DNA from: Pseudomonas sp. GD03944
GTDB taxonomy: Bacteria; Pseudomonadota; Gammaproteobacteria; Pseudomonadales; Pseudomonadaceae
Direction of reading: 5' to 3'
Length of the DNA stretch: 64,000 bases
NCBI RefSeq assembly: GCF_029839275.1
Contig: NZ_JAOCAH010000005.1
Location: forward strand, 124,001 to 188,000
In this document: positions 8,573 through 17,650 of the stretch, piece after piece
Position numbering within the stretch: the stretch's first letter is position 1
Layout: every line of letters begins with the position of its first letter
Translations under genes and position numbers: made by a program
Notes under the pieces: generated by a model
What the model was told of the DNA's origin: nothing
What the model saw: the letters and a program-made list of their open reading frames with translations, nothing else
The model's database searches: none

Positions 8573-8839
8573 TCAGGTCGCCGAGGGGATGTTCTGCAGC
8601 GCCACCCCTTTGGGGGTCAACAGCAGGTTGCTGGCTGAAACCAGGGTCGCGTAGTCGTTCTTCGCGCCCTGCTCCCCATACACCAGATCGCCGGTGATGA
8701 GTCCCAGCTCGAACAGGTTGTCCAGGCCCAGGAGGACACGCTCGGGTTCTCCGACCAGCTCCTCCGAAGAACGAGGTGTGTCGGCAGACAGTTGATTGAT
8801 GAGCGACTGCAGCAGCTTCGCCCGGCTTTCGATATCCAT
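8573..8839 (-). CDS. small hypothetical protein, possible winged-helix fold
   Basis: The product is 88 aa, starting at ATG 8839 (MDIESRAKLLQSLINQL). The pattern (helices, then LVYGEQGAKNDYATLVSASNLLLTPKGVALQ) resembles the helix plus beta-hairpin of small winged-helix or YjcQ-like proteins, but I cannot assign a family. Upstream the strand is A/T-rich (8840-8880), consistent with its own promoter. It stands alone between a plus-strand regulator and the diguanylate cyclase. No function is proposed. Confidence 0.55.
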   Translation of the reverse strand: MDIESRAKLLQSLINQLSADTPRSSEELVGEPERVLLGLDNLFELGLITGDLVYGEQGAKNDYATLVSASNLLLTPKGVALQNIPSAT

Positions 8840-8984
8840 GCACGCACCAGCATTTTTTCTGTTGATTTTAGTCCAAACTTGCTGCGCCGTTGTACCCCTG
8901 ACGGCAGCATCAGCCTTCCTGATCACCCATCACTTTTGCGTCGAACCTGCCTTGAGCTCAGCCACTCGAACAGCCCCTGTTCGA

Positions 8985-10220
8985 TCAGCTGGAGACCGCA
9001 TGCGCGTGAACCCACTCCACGCGGTTGCGCCCTGCTGTCTTGCCCCGGTACAGCGCGCTATCGGCCTGCTGCATGGACGCGTCGAACGCCTGGGTGCTGG
9101 TGAACGCATCCGAAACGCCGATGGTCGCGGTGCAGCGAAACGGCTGGCTCAGGCTGATGCCCGGCACGTCGCTGTGCTCGATCGCGGCACGGGTGCGCTC
9201 TGCCAGTTGCATGGCGCCAGCCTGGTCGGTGTCCAGGCAGACGATCAGGAACTCCTCACCGCCCAGCCGGCAGATCAGATCGCCCTGGCGGGCCGTGGCC
9301 CTGAGGACGTCGGCCACATGGCACAGCACCAGGTCGCCGACCTTGTGGCCATGGGTGTCGTTGATCCGTTTGAAGTGGTCGATGTCCACGATCAGCAAAT
9401 AGGCAGGCCCTGCCGTTCGCGAGCAGAAGTGCGTGCCCAGGGCATCCATCAGCCCGCGCCGGTTCAGCAGGCGCGTGAGCGGATCATGCGCCGCGAGGGT
9501 ACGCAGTTCGTCGGTGAGGCGACGCAGCACCAGCCACACCACGCACGGTGGCAGCACGGTGCCCAGGAACGACATGTAGATGTAGAAGACCTTCTGGAAG
9601 CCGGTGTTGACGTCCAGCGCCGCCAGGCCGCCTTCAAGAATCATCATCAGCTTCGCGGCATTGAGGCCGCAGAGGCCGGCGATCAATACGGCGAACACCA
9701 TCATCTCGGCGCGCAGGTCCCGGGCGAAGGTGTGTCCGGCATGCAACGCTGCCACGGTCATGGCCAGGAACAGCGCGGCGCACGAACCCGCCAGCAACGC
9801 ATAGGGCGCCTCAGGGCCGAGCGTCCATTTCACCAGCAGCTGCAGCACGGTGTAGGTCACTGCGAGTGCGAGCAGCGGGCGCCAGACCGAGGTAGGACGC
9901 TCAAAGAAACGCATGGCACCCAAGACGTACGCCACCGGCGAGCAGATCGTCAGCGTGTGGTTGACCACGCTCATCAGGCCCCAGCCCGCCGGGCCATCCA
10001 TCAGTTGCAGGATGTAGCCAAGCCCCAGCAGCAGATTGCCCACTGCAAAGACGTCCATGCCCAGTTTCTTGCCGTTCAGCCGGGTACTGATCAGCTGGAA
10101 CATCACGCTAAAACACAGTAGGTGCACGCAGAGCATGCCGATGATAATGGTGGTGACCATGAATTCGCGCGCGAGGGAGGCAACAATGGGAGCCAGGCAC
10201 GGGTGCAACGACGCAAACAC
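8985..10220 (-). CDS. membrane-bound diguanylate cyclase (GGDEF)
   Basis: The frame gives up to 411 aa from a GTG at 10220; an internal ATG at 10160 (MVTTIIIGML) gives 391 aa and may be the true start, and neither has a clear ribosome site. The N-terminal half has about six to seven hydrophobic helices. The C-terminal GGDEF domain (about 240-405) has DPLTRLLNRRG, the active-site RLGGEEF (about 318-324), and an RQGD inhibitory I-site five residues before it, so an active, product-inhibited c-di-GMP synthase is expected. The membrane part may sense a signal; its type is not recognised. Confidence 0.88.
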   Translation of the reverse strand: MFASLHPCLAPIVASLAREFMVTTIIIGMLCVHLLCFSVMFQLISTRLNGKKLGMDVFAVGNLLLGLGYILQLMDGPAGWGLMSVVNHTLTICSPVAYVLGAMRFFERPTSVWRPLLALAVTYTVLQLLVKWTLGPEAPYALLAGSCAALFLAMTVAALHAGHTFARDLRAEMMVFAVLIAGLCGLNAAKLMMILEGGLAALDVNTGFQKVFYIYMSFLGTVLPPCVVWLVLRRLTDELRTLAAHDPLTRLLNRRGLMDALGTHFCSRTAGPAYLLIVDIDHFKRINDTHGHKVGDLVLCHVADVLRATARQGDLICRLGGEEFLIVCLDTDQAGAMQLAERTRAAIEHSDVPGISLSQPFRCTATIGVSDAFTSTQAFDASMQQADSALYRGKTAGRNRVEWVHAHAVSS

Positions 10221-10379
10221 GCCCCAGGAATCCCGGGCCGTGTATCACCTATTCGGCATGGCTATTTAATATCGCCCAATGTAATCGCATCCTGCCTAGA
10301 AGGGAAATCTGACAGGCAGATGCGATGCCGGTACGCCTGACCGAAAGGCCGAGGCTTTCGACCATGCGGCCGGGTCGCG

Positions 10380-10688
10380 TCAGAGGTATCTGAACAGCGC
10401 AGCCGCCAGGACGCCGGCCGCAATGGCGGGAAGCGGCTTCTTCACCAGCAGCATGGTGACTGCCGTGGTCAACAGCGCCAGCCGCGCCGCGTTGTCGCCC
10501 TCCCACGCCATTGGCGCGAGCAAGGCCACCAGGACCGAGCCCGACATGGCGCCGATGAATTGCTTTACCCGGTAGCCAATCGGTACGAAGGACATGATGT
10601 AGACGCCCCCCCAGCGCGTCGCCAAGGTCACGAGCGCCATGATCAGGACCAGAACCAAGGCGCCGGCACCTGCGCTCTCAATGCTCAT
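10380..10688 (-). CDS. azlD: AzlD-family branched-chain amino-acid export subunit
   Basis: The product is 102 aa with three to four hydrophobic helices and the family TLATRWGGVYIMSFVPIG region and proline-rich LLVKKPLPAIAAG. This is the short AzlD partner of AzlC. Its ATG at 10688 lies 11 bases inside the azlC frame, the usual overlapping arrangement. The pair is predicted to export branched-chain amino acids or analogues through the inner membrane. Confidence 0.85.
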   Translation of the reverse strand: MSIESAGAGALVLVLIMALVTLATRWGGVYIMSFVPIGYRVKQFIGAMSGSVLVALLAPMAWEGDNAARLALLTTAVTMLLVKKPLPAIAAGVLAAALFRYL

Positions 10689-11394
10689 GCCTGTTCTCCA
10701 TCCACAGCGTGCCGGCGATTCCCCCGGCTACCGCCCCCACCACCACGTGGCTGTTCTCGGGCAGGTAGTGATACGCCAACAGCGATGCGCAGGCCGCAAC
10801 GACCCAGATCAGCAGCAGCCGCAGGTTCTTGTCCCCGCCCACCACCATCGCCAACAGGAAGCAGCCCATCACCATATCCAGTCCCAGCGCCTTGGGGTCA
10901 TGGATCGCACCACCGAACAGCACCCCGAGCCAGGTACCGATCACCCACGCCACCCACAGCGCCAGGCCGCCGCCCAGTAGAAGCCCCATGCCCGGCTGGC
11001 GATTGCCAAACGCCTGCATGGACATCGCCCAGTTGGCGTCCGAGGCGACCATCATCACACCGTAACGCTTGCCGGCCGGCAGGTGCTGCAACCACGGATA
11101 GAGCGTGGCGCCCATGAGGAGGTGGCGGGCGTTGATCGCGAAGACGGTGATGACCAGGGTAACGAGAGACACATGCTCCCCCCACAATTCCAAGGCGGCG
11201 AATTGGGCGGCACCGGCAAACACCAGTGCGCTCATCGCCAGCACCACCGAATCGCTCAGGCCGGCCTGGTTGGCCGCCAACCCGAAGGCCGCGCCGAAGA
11301 CCACCACGAAAAGCGAGATGGGCATCAGCTTGCTGAAGCCTGCCCACACCGCCTGGCGATCGAAGTCGTGCAGTTCGTGTTCCGTGTCTGCCAT
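10678..11394 (-). CDS. azlC: AzlC-family branched-chain amino-acid exporter
   Basis: The product is 238 aa, with family motifs MPISLFVVVFGAAFGLAA, VFAGAAQFAALELWG and FAINARHLLMGATL and multiple membrane helices. ATG 11394 is chosen because AGAGGA stands directly upstream; the open frame continues to 11457 without support. It is followed by overlapping azlD and is divergent from a LysR regulator 154 bp away, which is the likely controller. Confidence 0.88.
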   Translation of the reverse strand: MADTEHELHDFDRQAVWAGFSKLMPISLFVVVFGAAFGLAANQAGLSDSVVLAMSALVFAGAAQFAALELWGEHVSLVTLVITVFAINARHLLMGATLYPWLQHLPAGKRYGVMMVASDANWAMSMQAFGNRQPGMGLLLGGGLALWVAWVIGTWLGVLFGGAIHDPKALGLDMVMGCFLLAMVVGGDKNLRLLLIWVVAACASLLAYHYLPENSHVVVGAVAGGIAGTLWMENRHEH

Positions 11395-11548
11395 GCAAAG
11401 TCCTCTACGGTTGCGCGTGAAACGGAGGCGAACGCGATGCACCATCGTTCGCCCCAACGGCCCTATTTTGCTAGCACTATGCCCGGACTTATATTTCTCT
11501 TAAAACGGATAAAACGGCGATAAGCTATCCGAAAATCGAATACAGGCC

Positions 11549-12424
11549 ATGGGCATGACCTTTCAAGACTTGCAGATAGATTGGTTGAAATGCTTCGTCG
11601 CCGTGGTCGACGCAGGCTCCCTGTCGGGCGCGGCCCCCGAAGTGCACCGCTCACAGTCGGCAGTCAGCATGCAGATCAAGAAGCTGGAGGCGGCCCTGGA
11701 ATGCCAGCTCCTGCTGCGCGGCCCGCGACAGCATCAGCTCACCCCCCAGGGTCAGATCCTGCTGGGTTACGCACGGCGCATGCTCGACCTGCACGCCGAA
11801 ACCCAAGCGGCATTTCACGGGGAAGAATTGAGAGGCCGGATTCGCCTCGGCGTGCCCGATGATTACGCGGCGCGCTACCTGACGCCCGTGCTCAAGCGGT
11901 TCGCACCGAACTTCGGCGCCGTGGAGATCGAGCTGTACTGTGAACAGTCGACCTCACTGATCCCGCGGGTGAAGAGCGGCGACCTCGACCTGGTGCTGGT
12001 ATCGCGCGATAACCCACGGCAGGGAACGCTGCTGTTTCATGAGCCCATGGTGTGGGTCGGCGAAGCCCAGTTCCAGGTATGGCGCCGCGACCCGCTGCCC
12101 ATTGCCGTCTATGAAGATGCCAGCCTCGCCAAACGCAGCGCCCTGCGCTCACTGGCACTCCAGGGACGCCGCTACAAGGTGGTCTACAACAGCTCCAGCC
12201 TGGCCGGGCAGATTGCCGCCGTGGAAAGTGGCCTGGCCGTTGCCGTATTGACGCAGTGCAGTGCACCGCCGCACCTGGAAATACTGGGCAGCGAACACCA
12301 CCTGGGGCCCCTGGACCCCATGGAAGTCGCCGTACTGCGCAGCCGCGCCTCACGGGGCTCGAAAGCCGTGGACAGCCTCCACGCCCTGCTACTGAGAACC
12401 CTCCGGCTTTCCGTGCCGGCTTGA
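11549..12424 (+). CDS. LysR-family regulator divergent from azlCD
   Basis: The product is 291 aa. The N-terminal helix-turn-helix (about 5-65: DAGSLSGAAPEVHRSQSAVSMQIKKLEAALECQLLLR) is followed by a substrate-binding domain starting near GRIRLGVPDDYAARYL. Start is ATG 11549 or the ATG six bases on. The shared upstream region contains GATAAGCTATC (11519-11529) and a wider GGATA/TATCC pair, plausible LysR contacts. Control of azlCD is inferred from divergent orientation. Confidence 0.88.
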   Translation: MGMTFQDLQIDWLKCFVAVVDAGSLSGAAPEVHRSQSAVSMQIKKLEAALECQLLLRGPRQHQLTPQGQILLGYARRMLDLHAETQAAFHGEELRGRIRLGVPDDYAARYLTPVLKRFAPNFGAVEIELYCEQSTSLIPRVKSGDLDLVLVSRDNPRQGTLLFHEPMVWVGEAQFQVWRRDPLPIAVYEDASLAKRSALRSLALQGRRYKVVYNSSSLAGQIAAVESGLAVAVLTQCSAPPHLEILGSEHHLGPLDPMEVAVLRSRASRGSKAVDSLHALLLRTLRLSVPA

Positions 12425-12527
12425 AGGGCGCCCTCTCCATAAGTGGTGTCCTCTATCCATCTCGTATTCCCCACCGCCACCCGCTACGCTGCCCCCACCC
12501 GATGAAACTGCCGAAACCGGATCGCGC

Positions 12528-13442
12528 ATGGACAGATTCCAGGAAATGAACGTGCTGCTGGCTATTGCCCAGACGGAGAGTTTTGCCGGTGGCGCCAAGT
12601 TGCTGGGGCTGTCGCCGCCCACGGTGACCCGTGTGATCGCCGGGCTGGAGGCGCGGCTCGGCACCCTGCTGCTGGCGCGCAGCACGCGCAGCCTGCGCCT
12701 GACCGAGGCGGGCCGGCGCTATGTGGAAGACTGCAAGCGCATCCTGCAGGAAGTCGAGGAAGCGGAAGAGCTGGCGACCGGCAGCGGCGTGCGGGCGCAG
12801 GGCAACCTGACGGTCACCGCGCCAGTGATTTTCGGTGAGCAGTTCCTGGTTCCGCTGATCAGCAGCTACCTCATCGAACACCCGAACGTGTCGATCAATG
12901 CGTTGCTGGTGGATCGCCTGGTGAACATGGCCGATGACGGGGTGGACGTGGCCGTGCGCATCGGCCGCCTGCCCGAGAACAGCCTGCAGGCGCTGGCAGT
13001 CGGGCAGATTCGCCCGGTGATCTGCGCCGCCCCGCATTACCTTGACGTGGTCGGCCGGCCGACCGATCCCCGGGACCTGCTGACGGAGCAGGTCGTCATG
13101 TCGTCGGCCAGCTCGCTGCTCACCGAATGGCAGTTCAGCGGGCCGGATGGCGACATCACCCTGCACCCCAAGCCGCGCCTCACGGTCAGTTCCAACCAGG
13201 CGGCGATCAATGCCGTGTCCGAGGGCTGGGGCTTTACCCGGGTGTTGTCCTACCAGGTGGCCGACCGCGTCGCGCGCGGTGAACTCGAACTGGTACTGGA
13301 GGACTTCGGCACGGCGCCGCTGCCGGTCCACATCCTCTACCAGGGCGGGCGCCGGGTATCGGCGAAGGTGCGGACCTTCGTCGACTACTGCGCCAGCCGC
13401 TTTCTGGCCAACCCGGCCCTGTGCCCGCCGGCAGCGGACTGA
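12528..13442 (+). CDS. LysR-family regulator (CrgA-like), first of a tandem pair
   Basis: The product is 304 aa. The wHTH domain is QEMNVLLAIAQTESFAGGAKLLGLSPPTVTRVIAGLEARLG, and the effector domain has the CrgA-like VTAPVIFGEQFLVPLI, DVAVRIGRLPENSL and HPKPRLTVSSNQAAI blocks. It is followed after four bases by a second, clearly related LysR gene; the two share motif order and spacing and look like a tandem duplication. Both precede a glutathione S-transferase gene and two inverted repeats, their likely targets. Confidence 0.88.
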   Translation: MDRFQEMNVLLAIAQTESFAGGAKLLGLSPPTVTRVIAGLEARLGTLLLARSTRSLRLTEAGRRYVEDCKRILQEVEEAEELATGSGVRAQGNLTVTAPVIFGEQFLVPLISSYLIEHPNVSINALLVDRLVNMADDGVDVAVRIGRLPENSLQALAVGQIRPVICAAPHYLDVVGRPTDPRDLLTEQVVMSSASSLLTEWQFSGPDGDITLHPKPRLTVSSNQAAINAVSEGWGFTRVLSYQVADRVARGELELVLEDFGTAPLPVHILYQGGRRVSAKVRTFVDYCASRFLANPALCPPAAD

Positions 13443-13446
13443 CCGG

Positions 13447-14349
13447 GTGAGCCGCTACCAGGAAATGGCCGTGTTCGCGGCCGTGGCCCAGGCCGGCAGC
13501 CTGGCGGCCGCGGCGCGCCAGCTCGACCTGTCAGCGGCCACCGTGATGCGCAGCGTGGCGGCGCTGGAGGCGCGGCTGAACACCTCGCTGCTGCTGCGCA
13601 GCCCTCGGGGCGTGGCCCTGAGCCCGGCGGGCGAAACGTTTGCCGCCAGTTGCCAGCAGGTCCTGCAGGCGGTGCTGGACGCCGAGCGCTCGGTGCTCGG
13701 ACTGCACAGCGACCCCGCCGGGCAACTGACCCTCTCGGCCCCGCTGTTGATGACCCCGCAGGTGCTGCTGCCGATCACCCTCGCCTACCTGGATACCTTT
13801 CCCGAGGTGCAGGTCGTCAGCCAGGCCCGGGATGGCATGCCCCGGCTGCTGGAAGACGGCATCGACATCGCCCTGGTGGTCGGCCCGCTGCCGGACTCCT
13901 CCGGTTTCGCCATTCCGGTGGGCACCGTCAGGCCGATTCTCTGCGGTTCGCCGGCCTACCTGGCCCGCCACGGTCGCCCCGCCACCCCGGACGACCTGCG
14001 CCAACACCGCACCGTGGCCTGGACCTCGGCCGGCTACGTGACCGCCTGGCGCTTTTGCCACGGGCAGGCCGTGCAGTGGTTCAAGCCAACCCCCGTGCTG
14101 AGCTGTACCACCCAGCAGGCGGCGATTCGCGCCGCTGTCGCGGGGCTGGGGCTGACCCGTTGCCTGAACCATGAGGTGCACCGGGAGCTGCAGGACGGGC
14201 TGCTGGAAACGGTGCTGGATGATTTCGCTCCGGAGCGCCTGCCGGTGCATCTGATCTACCGGGAGGGCCGCCGCGCCACGGTTCGGGTTCGCACCTTCCT
14301 CGACTTCGCGGTGCCGCGCCTGCGGACTCATCCAGCGCTGAACGGCTGA
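13447..14349 (+). CDS. LysR-family regulator (CrgA-like), second of a tandem pair
   Basis: The product is 300 aa, starting at GTG 13447, four bases after the previous stop. The open frame extends far upstream inside the previous gene but only this start aligns with the paralogue (RYQEMAVFAAVAQAGSLAAAARQLDLSAATV). It carries an effector domain like its neighbour's (LSAPLLMTPQVLLPITLAYL, DIALVVGPLPDSSG). Close spacing suggests co-transcription with the first LysR gene. Its stop is immediately followed by a perfect inverted repeat. Confidence 0.85.
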   Translation: MSRYQEMAVFAAVAQAGSLAAAARQLDLSAATVMRSVAALEARLNTSLLLRSPRGVALSPAGETFAASCQQVLQAVLDAERSVLGLHSDPAGQLTLSAPLLMTPQVLLPITLAYLDTFPEVQVVSQARDGMPRLLEDGIDIALVVGPLPDSSGFAIPVGTVRPILCGSPAYLARHGRPATPDDLRQHRTVAWTSAGYVTAWRFCHGQAVQWFKPTPVLSCTTQQAAIRAAVAGLGLTRCLNHEVHRELQDGLLETVLDDFAPERLPVHLIYREGRRATVRVRTFLDFAVPRLRTHPALNG

Positions 14350-14370
14350 TAATTTCGAAAAACGAAATTA
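14350..14370. promoter_or_regulatory. perfect inverted repeat, candidate LysR operator 1
   Basis: TAATTTCG (14350-14357), five A residues, then CGAAATTA (14363-14370) form a perfect eight-base dyad with T-N11-A geometry inside (TTCG-N5-CGAA). It starts one base after the stop of the second tandem LysR gene and 121 bp before the GST start. Operator function is inferred. Confidence 0.6.
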
Positions 14371-14374
14371 TGGA

Positions 14375-14398
14375 TTGCAGAAGTTGGTCATTCTGCAA
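14375..14398. promoter_or_regulatory. perfect inverted repeat, candidate LysR operator 2
   Basis: TTGCAGAA (14375-14382) and TTCTGCAA (14391-14398) are a perfect eight-base inverted repeat with an eight-base spacer. It lies right after the first dyad, upstream of the GST gene. Two different dyads next to two paralogous LysR genes suggest one site for each regulator. Confidence 0.55.
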
Positions 14399-14490
14399 AG
14401 ACATGCATAGGCGCAGAATACGTCCATCAGCACGAGCGCCCCATGCCTTGACTCGGTGCTGCTTTCCCAACCCTTTGAGGAGCTACTCCG

Positions 14491-15120
14491 ATGTCAAACG
14501 CCACCATCAAACTGTACCGCCACCCCCTGTCCGGCCACGCCCACCGTGTCGAACTGATGCTCGCACTGCTGGAGCTGCCAACCGAGCTGGTCTTCGTCGA
14601 CCTGGCCGCCGGTGCCCATAAGCAACCGGACTTCCTCAAGCTGAACCCCTTCGGTCAGGTGCCGCTGATCGACGACAACGGCACCGTGATCGCCGACTCC
14701 AACGCCATCCTGGTCTACCTGGCGAAGAAATACGGTGACGGCCGCTGGCTGTCCGAAGACCCGGTCGAAGCCGCCCGTGTGCAGCGCTGGCTGTCGGTCG
14801 CCGCCGGCCAGGTGGCCTACGGCCCCGCCGCTGCCCGCCTGATCACCGTGTTCGGCGCCGGGTTCAATGCCGACGAGGTGATCACCCGCGCCCATGCCCT
14901 GCTCAAGACCCTGGAAATCGAACTGGGCAGCTCGACCTTCCTGGTCGGCGACACCCCGACCATCGCCGATGTGGCGAACTACGCTTACATCGCCCACGCC
15001 CCCGAAGGCAACGTGTCGCTCGCGGACTACCCGAACGTGCGCGCCTGGCTGGCCCGGATCGAAGCGCTGCCCGGCTTCGTGCCCATGCAGCGCACCGCGG
15101 CCGGGCTGCACGCCAACTGA
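14491..15120 (+). CDS. glutathione S-transferase family protein
   Basis: The product is 209 aa. The N-terminal thioredoxin-like domain (about 5-80) has [20 protein letters not shown], the cis-proline FGQVPLID and the glutathione-contact [15 protein letters not shown]. An all-helical C-terminal domain contains [19 protein letters not shown] Ser in the SGHAHR segment is the likely thiol-activating residue. GAGGAG upstream sets the start. The gene lies 54 bp before a multidomain oxidoreductase, probably in one transcript, suggesting detoxification of an electrophile under the adjacent LysR pair. Confidence 0.9.
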   Translation: MSNATIKLYRHPLSGHAHRVELMLALLELPTELVFVDLAAGAHKQPDFLKLNPFGQVPLIDDNGTVIADSNAILVYLAKKYGDGRWLSEDPVEAARVQRWLSVAAGQVAYGPAAARLITVFGAGFNADEVITRAHALLKTLEIELGSSTFLVGDTPTIADVANYAYIAHAPEGNVSLADYPNVRAWLARIEALPGFVPMQRTAAGLHAN

Positions 15121-15174
15121 TACGGAACCCGCTGCCGGGGCTTCCCCGGCAGCCTCTTCGAGGAGCGTTGCGCC

Positions 15175-17235
15175 ATGGATCAACTGCCCAAACACCGTCA
15201 ATCGCCCTGGCATGCCGGTGAGAAACTGCTCCAGCAACGGGTCGGCGCCGGCGACCGCATGGAAAGCGTCGGCCAGAAGGTCGTACGCAACTACATGCCC
15301 GACCAGCACCGGGACTTCTACCAGCAGTTGCCCTTCATGGTCGCCGGCGCGGTGGATCGCGCCGGCCAGCCCTGGGCCACGCTGATCGAAGGGGCCGAGG
15401 GCTTCGTCACCTCCCCTGACCCGCGGCACCTGGTGTTCGCCACCTCGCTCGATCCGCAGGACCCGGCCACCCCTGGCCTGCAGGCGAACGACGCCATCGG
15501 CCTGCTCGGCATCGAGCTGCACACCCGCCGGCGCAACCGCATGAACGGCCTGATCCGCGAGGCATCGGCCGGGCGCCTGGAGATCGAGGTCGAGCACTCC
15601 TTCGGCAACTGCCCGCAGTACATCCAGCAGCGCACCTACACCCGTGTACCGGCACCCGCCGGTGGCAAGCCGAGCCGCCTCGACTTCCCGGGCCTGGATG
15701 CGCGTACCACCGAGATGGTGCGCAACGCCGACACCTTTTTTATCGCCAGCTACATGGAGCACGACGGCGGCCAGCGCTCGGTGGACGTTTCGCACCGTGG
15801 CGGGCGCCCCGGTTTCATCAAGGTCGAAGGCAACCGCCTGACCATCCCGGACTACGCCGGCAACCTGCACTTCAACACCCTGGGCAACCTGCAGCTCAAG
15901 CCCCAGGCCGGTCTACTGTTCGTCGACTTCACCACCGGCGACATGCTGCAGCTCGCCGGGCGCACCGAGCTGATCCTGGACAGTCCGATGATCGCCGCCT
16001 TCGAAGGGGCCGAGCGCCTGTGGACGCTCGACGTGGAGCAGGTCGTGCTGCGCCCGGCCGGTGCCTCGCTGCGCTGGGACTTTCACGAGTACGCGCCCAC
16101 CAGCCTGATGACCGGCACCTGGACCGAGGCCGACCAGCGCCTGCGCGAACGCGAGCAACGCCGCCAGTGGCTGTCCTGGGCGGTCACCCGGGTGGAACAG
16201 GAAAGCGCGGACATCCGTTCGTTCTACCTGCAACCCCAGGACGACACGCCGGTGGCGTTCATGCCTGGGCAGCACCTGCCCGTACGCATCAGCACCGCCG
16301 CCGGCAACGAGCCGTTGATCCGGACCTACAGCCTTTCCAGCGCGCCGTCCGACGGCCACCTGCGCATCAGCGTCAAGGCCCAGGGTCCGGCCTCGCGTCA
16401 CCTGCACGACACCCTGGAGGTGGGCAGCCTGCTGGACGTGCGCCTGCCTCTGGGCAGCTTCACTCTGGCCAGCGACACCCAGCGCCCGGTGGTGCTGATC
16501 GGCGCGGGGGTCGGCATCACGCCGCTGATCGCCATGCTCCGCGAGCTGGTCGAGCAGAACCAGCGGCAGGGGCTGCAACGGCCGGTGTACCTGTTCCAGG
16601 GCGCCCGGACCCTGCACGACCTGCCCTTCCAGGCCGAGCTGGCGGCCCTGCGGACCCGCGCCGCTGGCCTGCTGCACGTGCATCGCGCCCTCAGCGAGCC
16701 TGGCGAGCATGCCGTGCAAGGCCGCGACTTCGAGCTGACCGGGCGTCTGCGTTTTGCCCAGGTGAAGGCGCAATTGCCCCTCGACGACTACGATTTCTAC
16801 CTGTGCGGGCCGGCCAGCTTCACCCAGGACATGTACGACGGCTTGCGCGGGCTGAACATTCCCGACCCGCGCATCCATGCCGAGGCCTTCGGCCCCTCGA
16901 CACTGCAGCGGCAGAACGACGGCCCGCCGCAGGCCCCGGCACAACCGCCGGCGGCCAGCGTCCCGGTGCCGGTGCTGTTCACCGCCTCGGCCAAGGAAGC
17001 GCGCTGGACGCCGGGCGGCGGCACCCTGCTGGAACTGGCGGAAAGCCGCGGCCTGGCACCGGACTTCAGCTGCCGCGGCGGCTCGTGTGGCACCTGCAGC
17101 ACACGCCTGGTCAGCGGCCAGGTGCATTACCCCAACCCGCCGGCCCAGTTGCCGGAAAGCGACAAGGTACTGATCTGCTGCGCCGTACCGGCAGAAAATG
17201 AAGATGGCCTTCACCCCCTGGTCCTCGACCTCTGA
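15175..17235 (+). CDS. PPOX-FNR-ferredoxin fusion oxidoreductase
   Basis: The product is 686 aa. Residues about 40-300 are a pyridoxamine-5-phosphate-oxidase-like flavin-binding domain (FMVAGAVDRAGQPWATLI, GNLQLKPQAGLLFVDF). Residues about 340-590 are a ferredoxin-reductase domain with FAD motif RTYSLSSAP and NAD(P) motif IGAGVGITPLIAML and YLCGPASF. Residues about 605-686 are a plant-type 2Fe-2S domain with Cys 633, 638 and 641 (CRGGSCGTC) and a last Cys near 668. It should pass electrons from NAD(P)H through FAD and the cluster. GAGGAGCG precedes the ATG. The linked GST suggests a redox or xenobiotic role; the acceptor is unknown. Confidence 0.88.
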   Translation: MDQLPKHRQSPWHAGEKLLQQRVGAGDRMESVGQKVVRNYMPDQHRDFYQQLPFMVAGAVDRAGQPWATLIEGAEGFVTSPDPRHLVFATSLDPQDPATPGLQANDAIGLLGIELHTRRRNRMNGLIREASAGRLEIEVEHSFGNCPQYIQQRTYTRVPAPAGGKPSRLDFPGLDARTTEMVRNADTFFIASYMEHDGGQRSVDVSHRGGRPGFIKVEGNRLTIPDYAGNLHFNTLGNLQLKPQAGLLFVDFTTGDMLQLAGRTELILDSPMIAAFEGAERLWTLDVEQVVLRPAGASLRWDFHEYAPTSLMTGTWTEADQRLREREQRRQWLSWAVTRVEQESADIRSFYLQPQDDTPVAFMPGQHLPVRISTAAGNEPLIRTYSLSSAPSDGHLRISVKAQGPASRHLHDTLEVGSLLDVRLPLGSFTLASDTQRPVVLIGAGVGITPLIAMLRELVEQNQRQGLQRPVYLFQGARTLHDLPFQAELAALRTRAAGLLHVHRALSEPGEHAVQGRDFELTGRLRFAQVKAQLPLDDYDFYLCGPASFTQDMYDGLRGLNIPDPRIHAEAFGPSTLQRQNDGPPQAPAQPPAASVPVPVLFTASAKEARWTPGGGTLLELAESRGLAPDFSCRGGSCGTCSTRLVSGQVHYPNPPAQLPESDKVLICCAVPAENEDGLHPLVLDL

Positions 17236-17249
17236 ACAGGTAACCGAGC

Positions 17250-17501
17250 ATGAGCAGACTGGATTGCCTTATTTTCGACAGCACGCCCCGTTCACGCTGG
17301 AGTTCCGACAGGGAACAGGCTGGCAGCCCCACCCACACGCCGCACACGGCGCGCTGCAACGAGACGGAAACCGAATCCGGCTACCTGCTGCCGCAAGTGG
17401 TGGCCGCGCCGGAGTGCCATGAGCCGCCGCCATCACCCTGGTCGGGCGTGAGCATGGAGGCCGCCTTGGAACGCCAGCCGAGGGTTGCCAGCCGCCGCTG
17501 A
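17250..17501 (+). CDS. possible small protein, weak support
   Basis: An 83-aa frame starts 14 bases after the oxidoreductase with AGGTAA before its ATG. The sequence (MSRLDCLIFDSTPRSRWS...) has no recognisable domain and is rich in Pro, Ser, Thr and Glu. It may be a small co-transcribed gene or chance. An antisense frame over the same region also looks random. Confidence 0.3.
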   Translation: MSRLDCLIFDSTPRSRWSSDREQAGSPTHTPHTARCNETETESGYLLPQVVAAPECHEPPPSPWSGVSMEAALERQPRVASRR

Positions 17502-17626
17502 TCGCTGCCGGCGCTGGCGAGAACCTGTGCGCCGATTGTTCATCGTTCTGACGCGCGGCTGTCATGTGCATCACCGATCCTGAGCGGGCTGTAATCCAGT
17601 GTTGCTCCAACATACTCTTTTCCATG

Positions 17627-17650
17627 CCGGCCTCTGAGCCGGTTTTTTTT
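17627..17650 (+). terminator. Rho-independent terminator
   Basis: Stem CCGGC (17627-17631) / GCCGG (17638-17642) with a six-base loop is followed by eight T residues (17643-17650). It is 125 bp beyond the small frame ending at 17501, so it may end the GST-oxidoreductase transcript or an undetected small RNA in 17502-17650. Confidence 0.75.
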
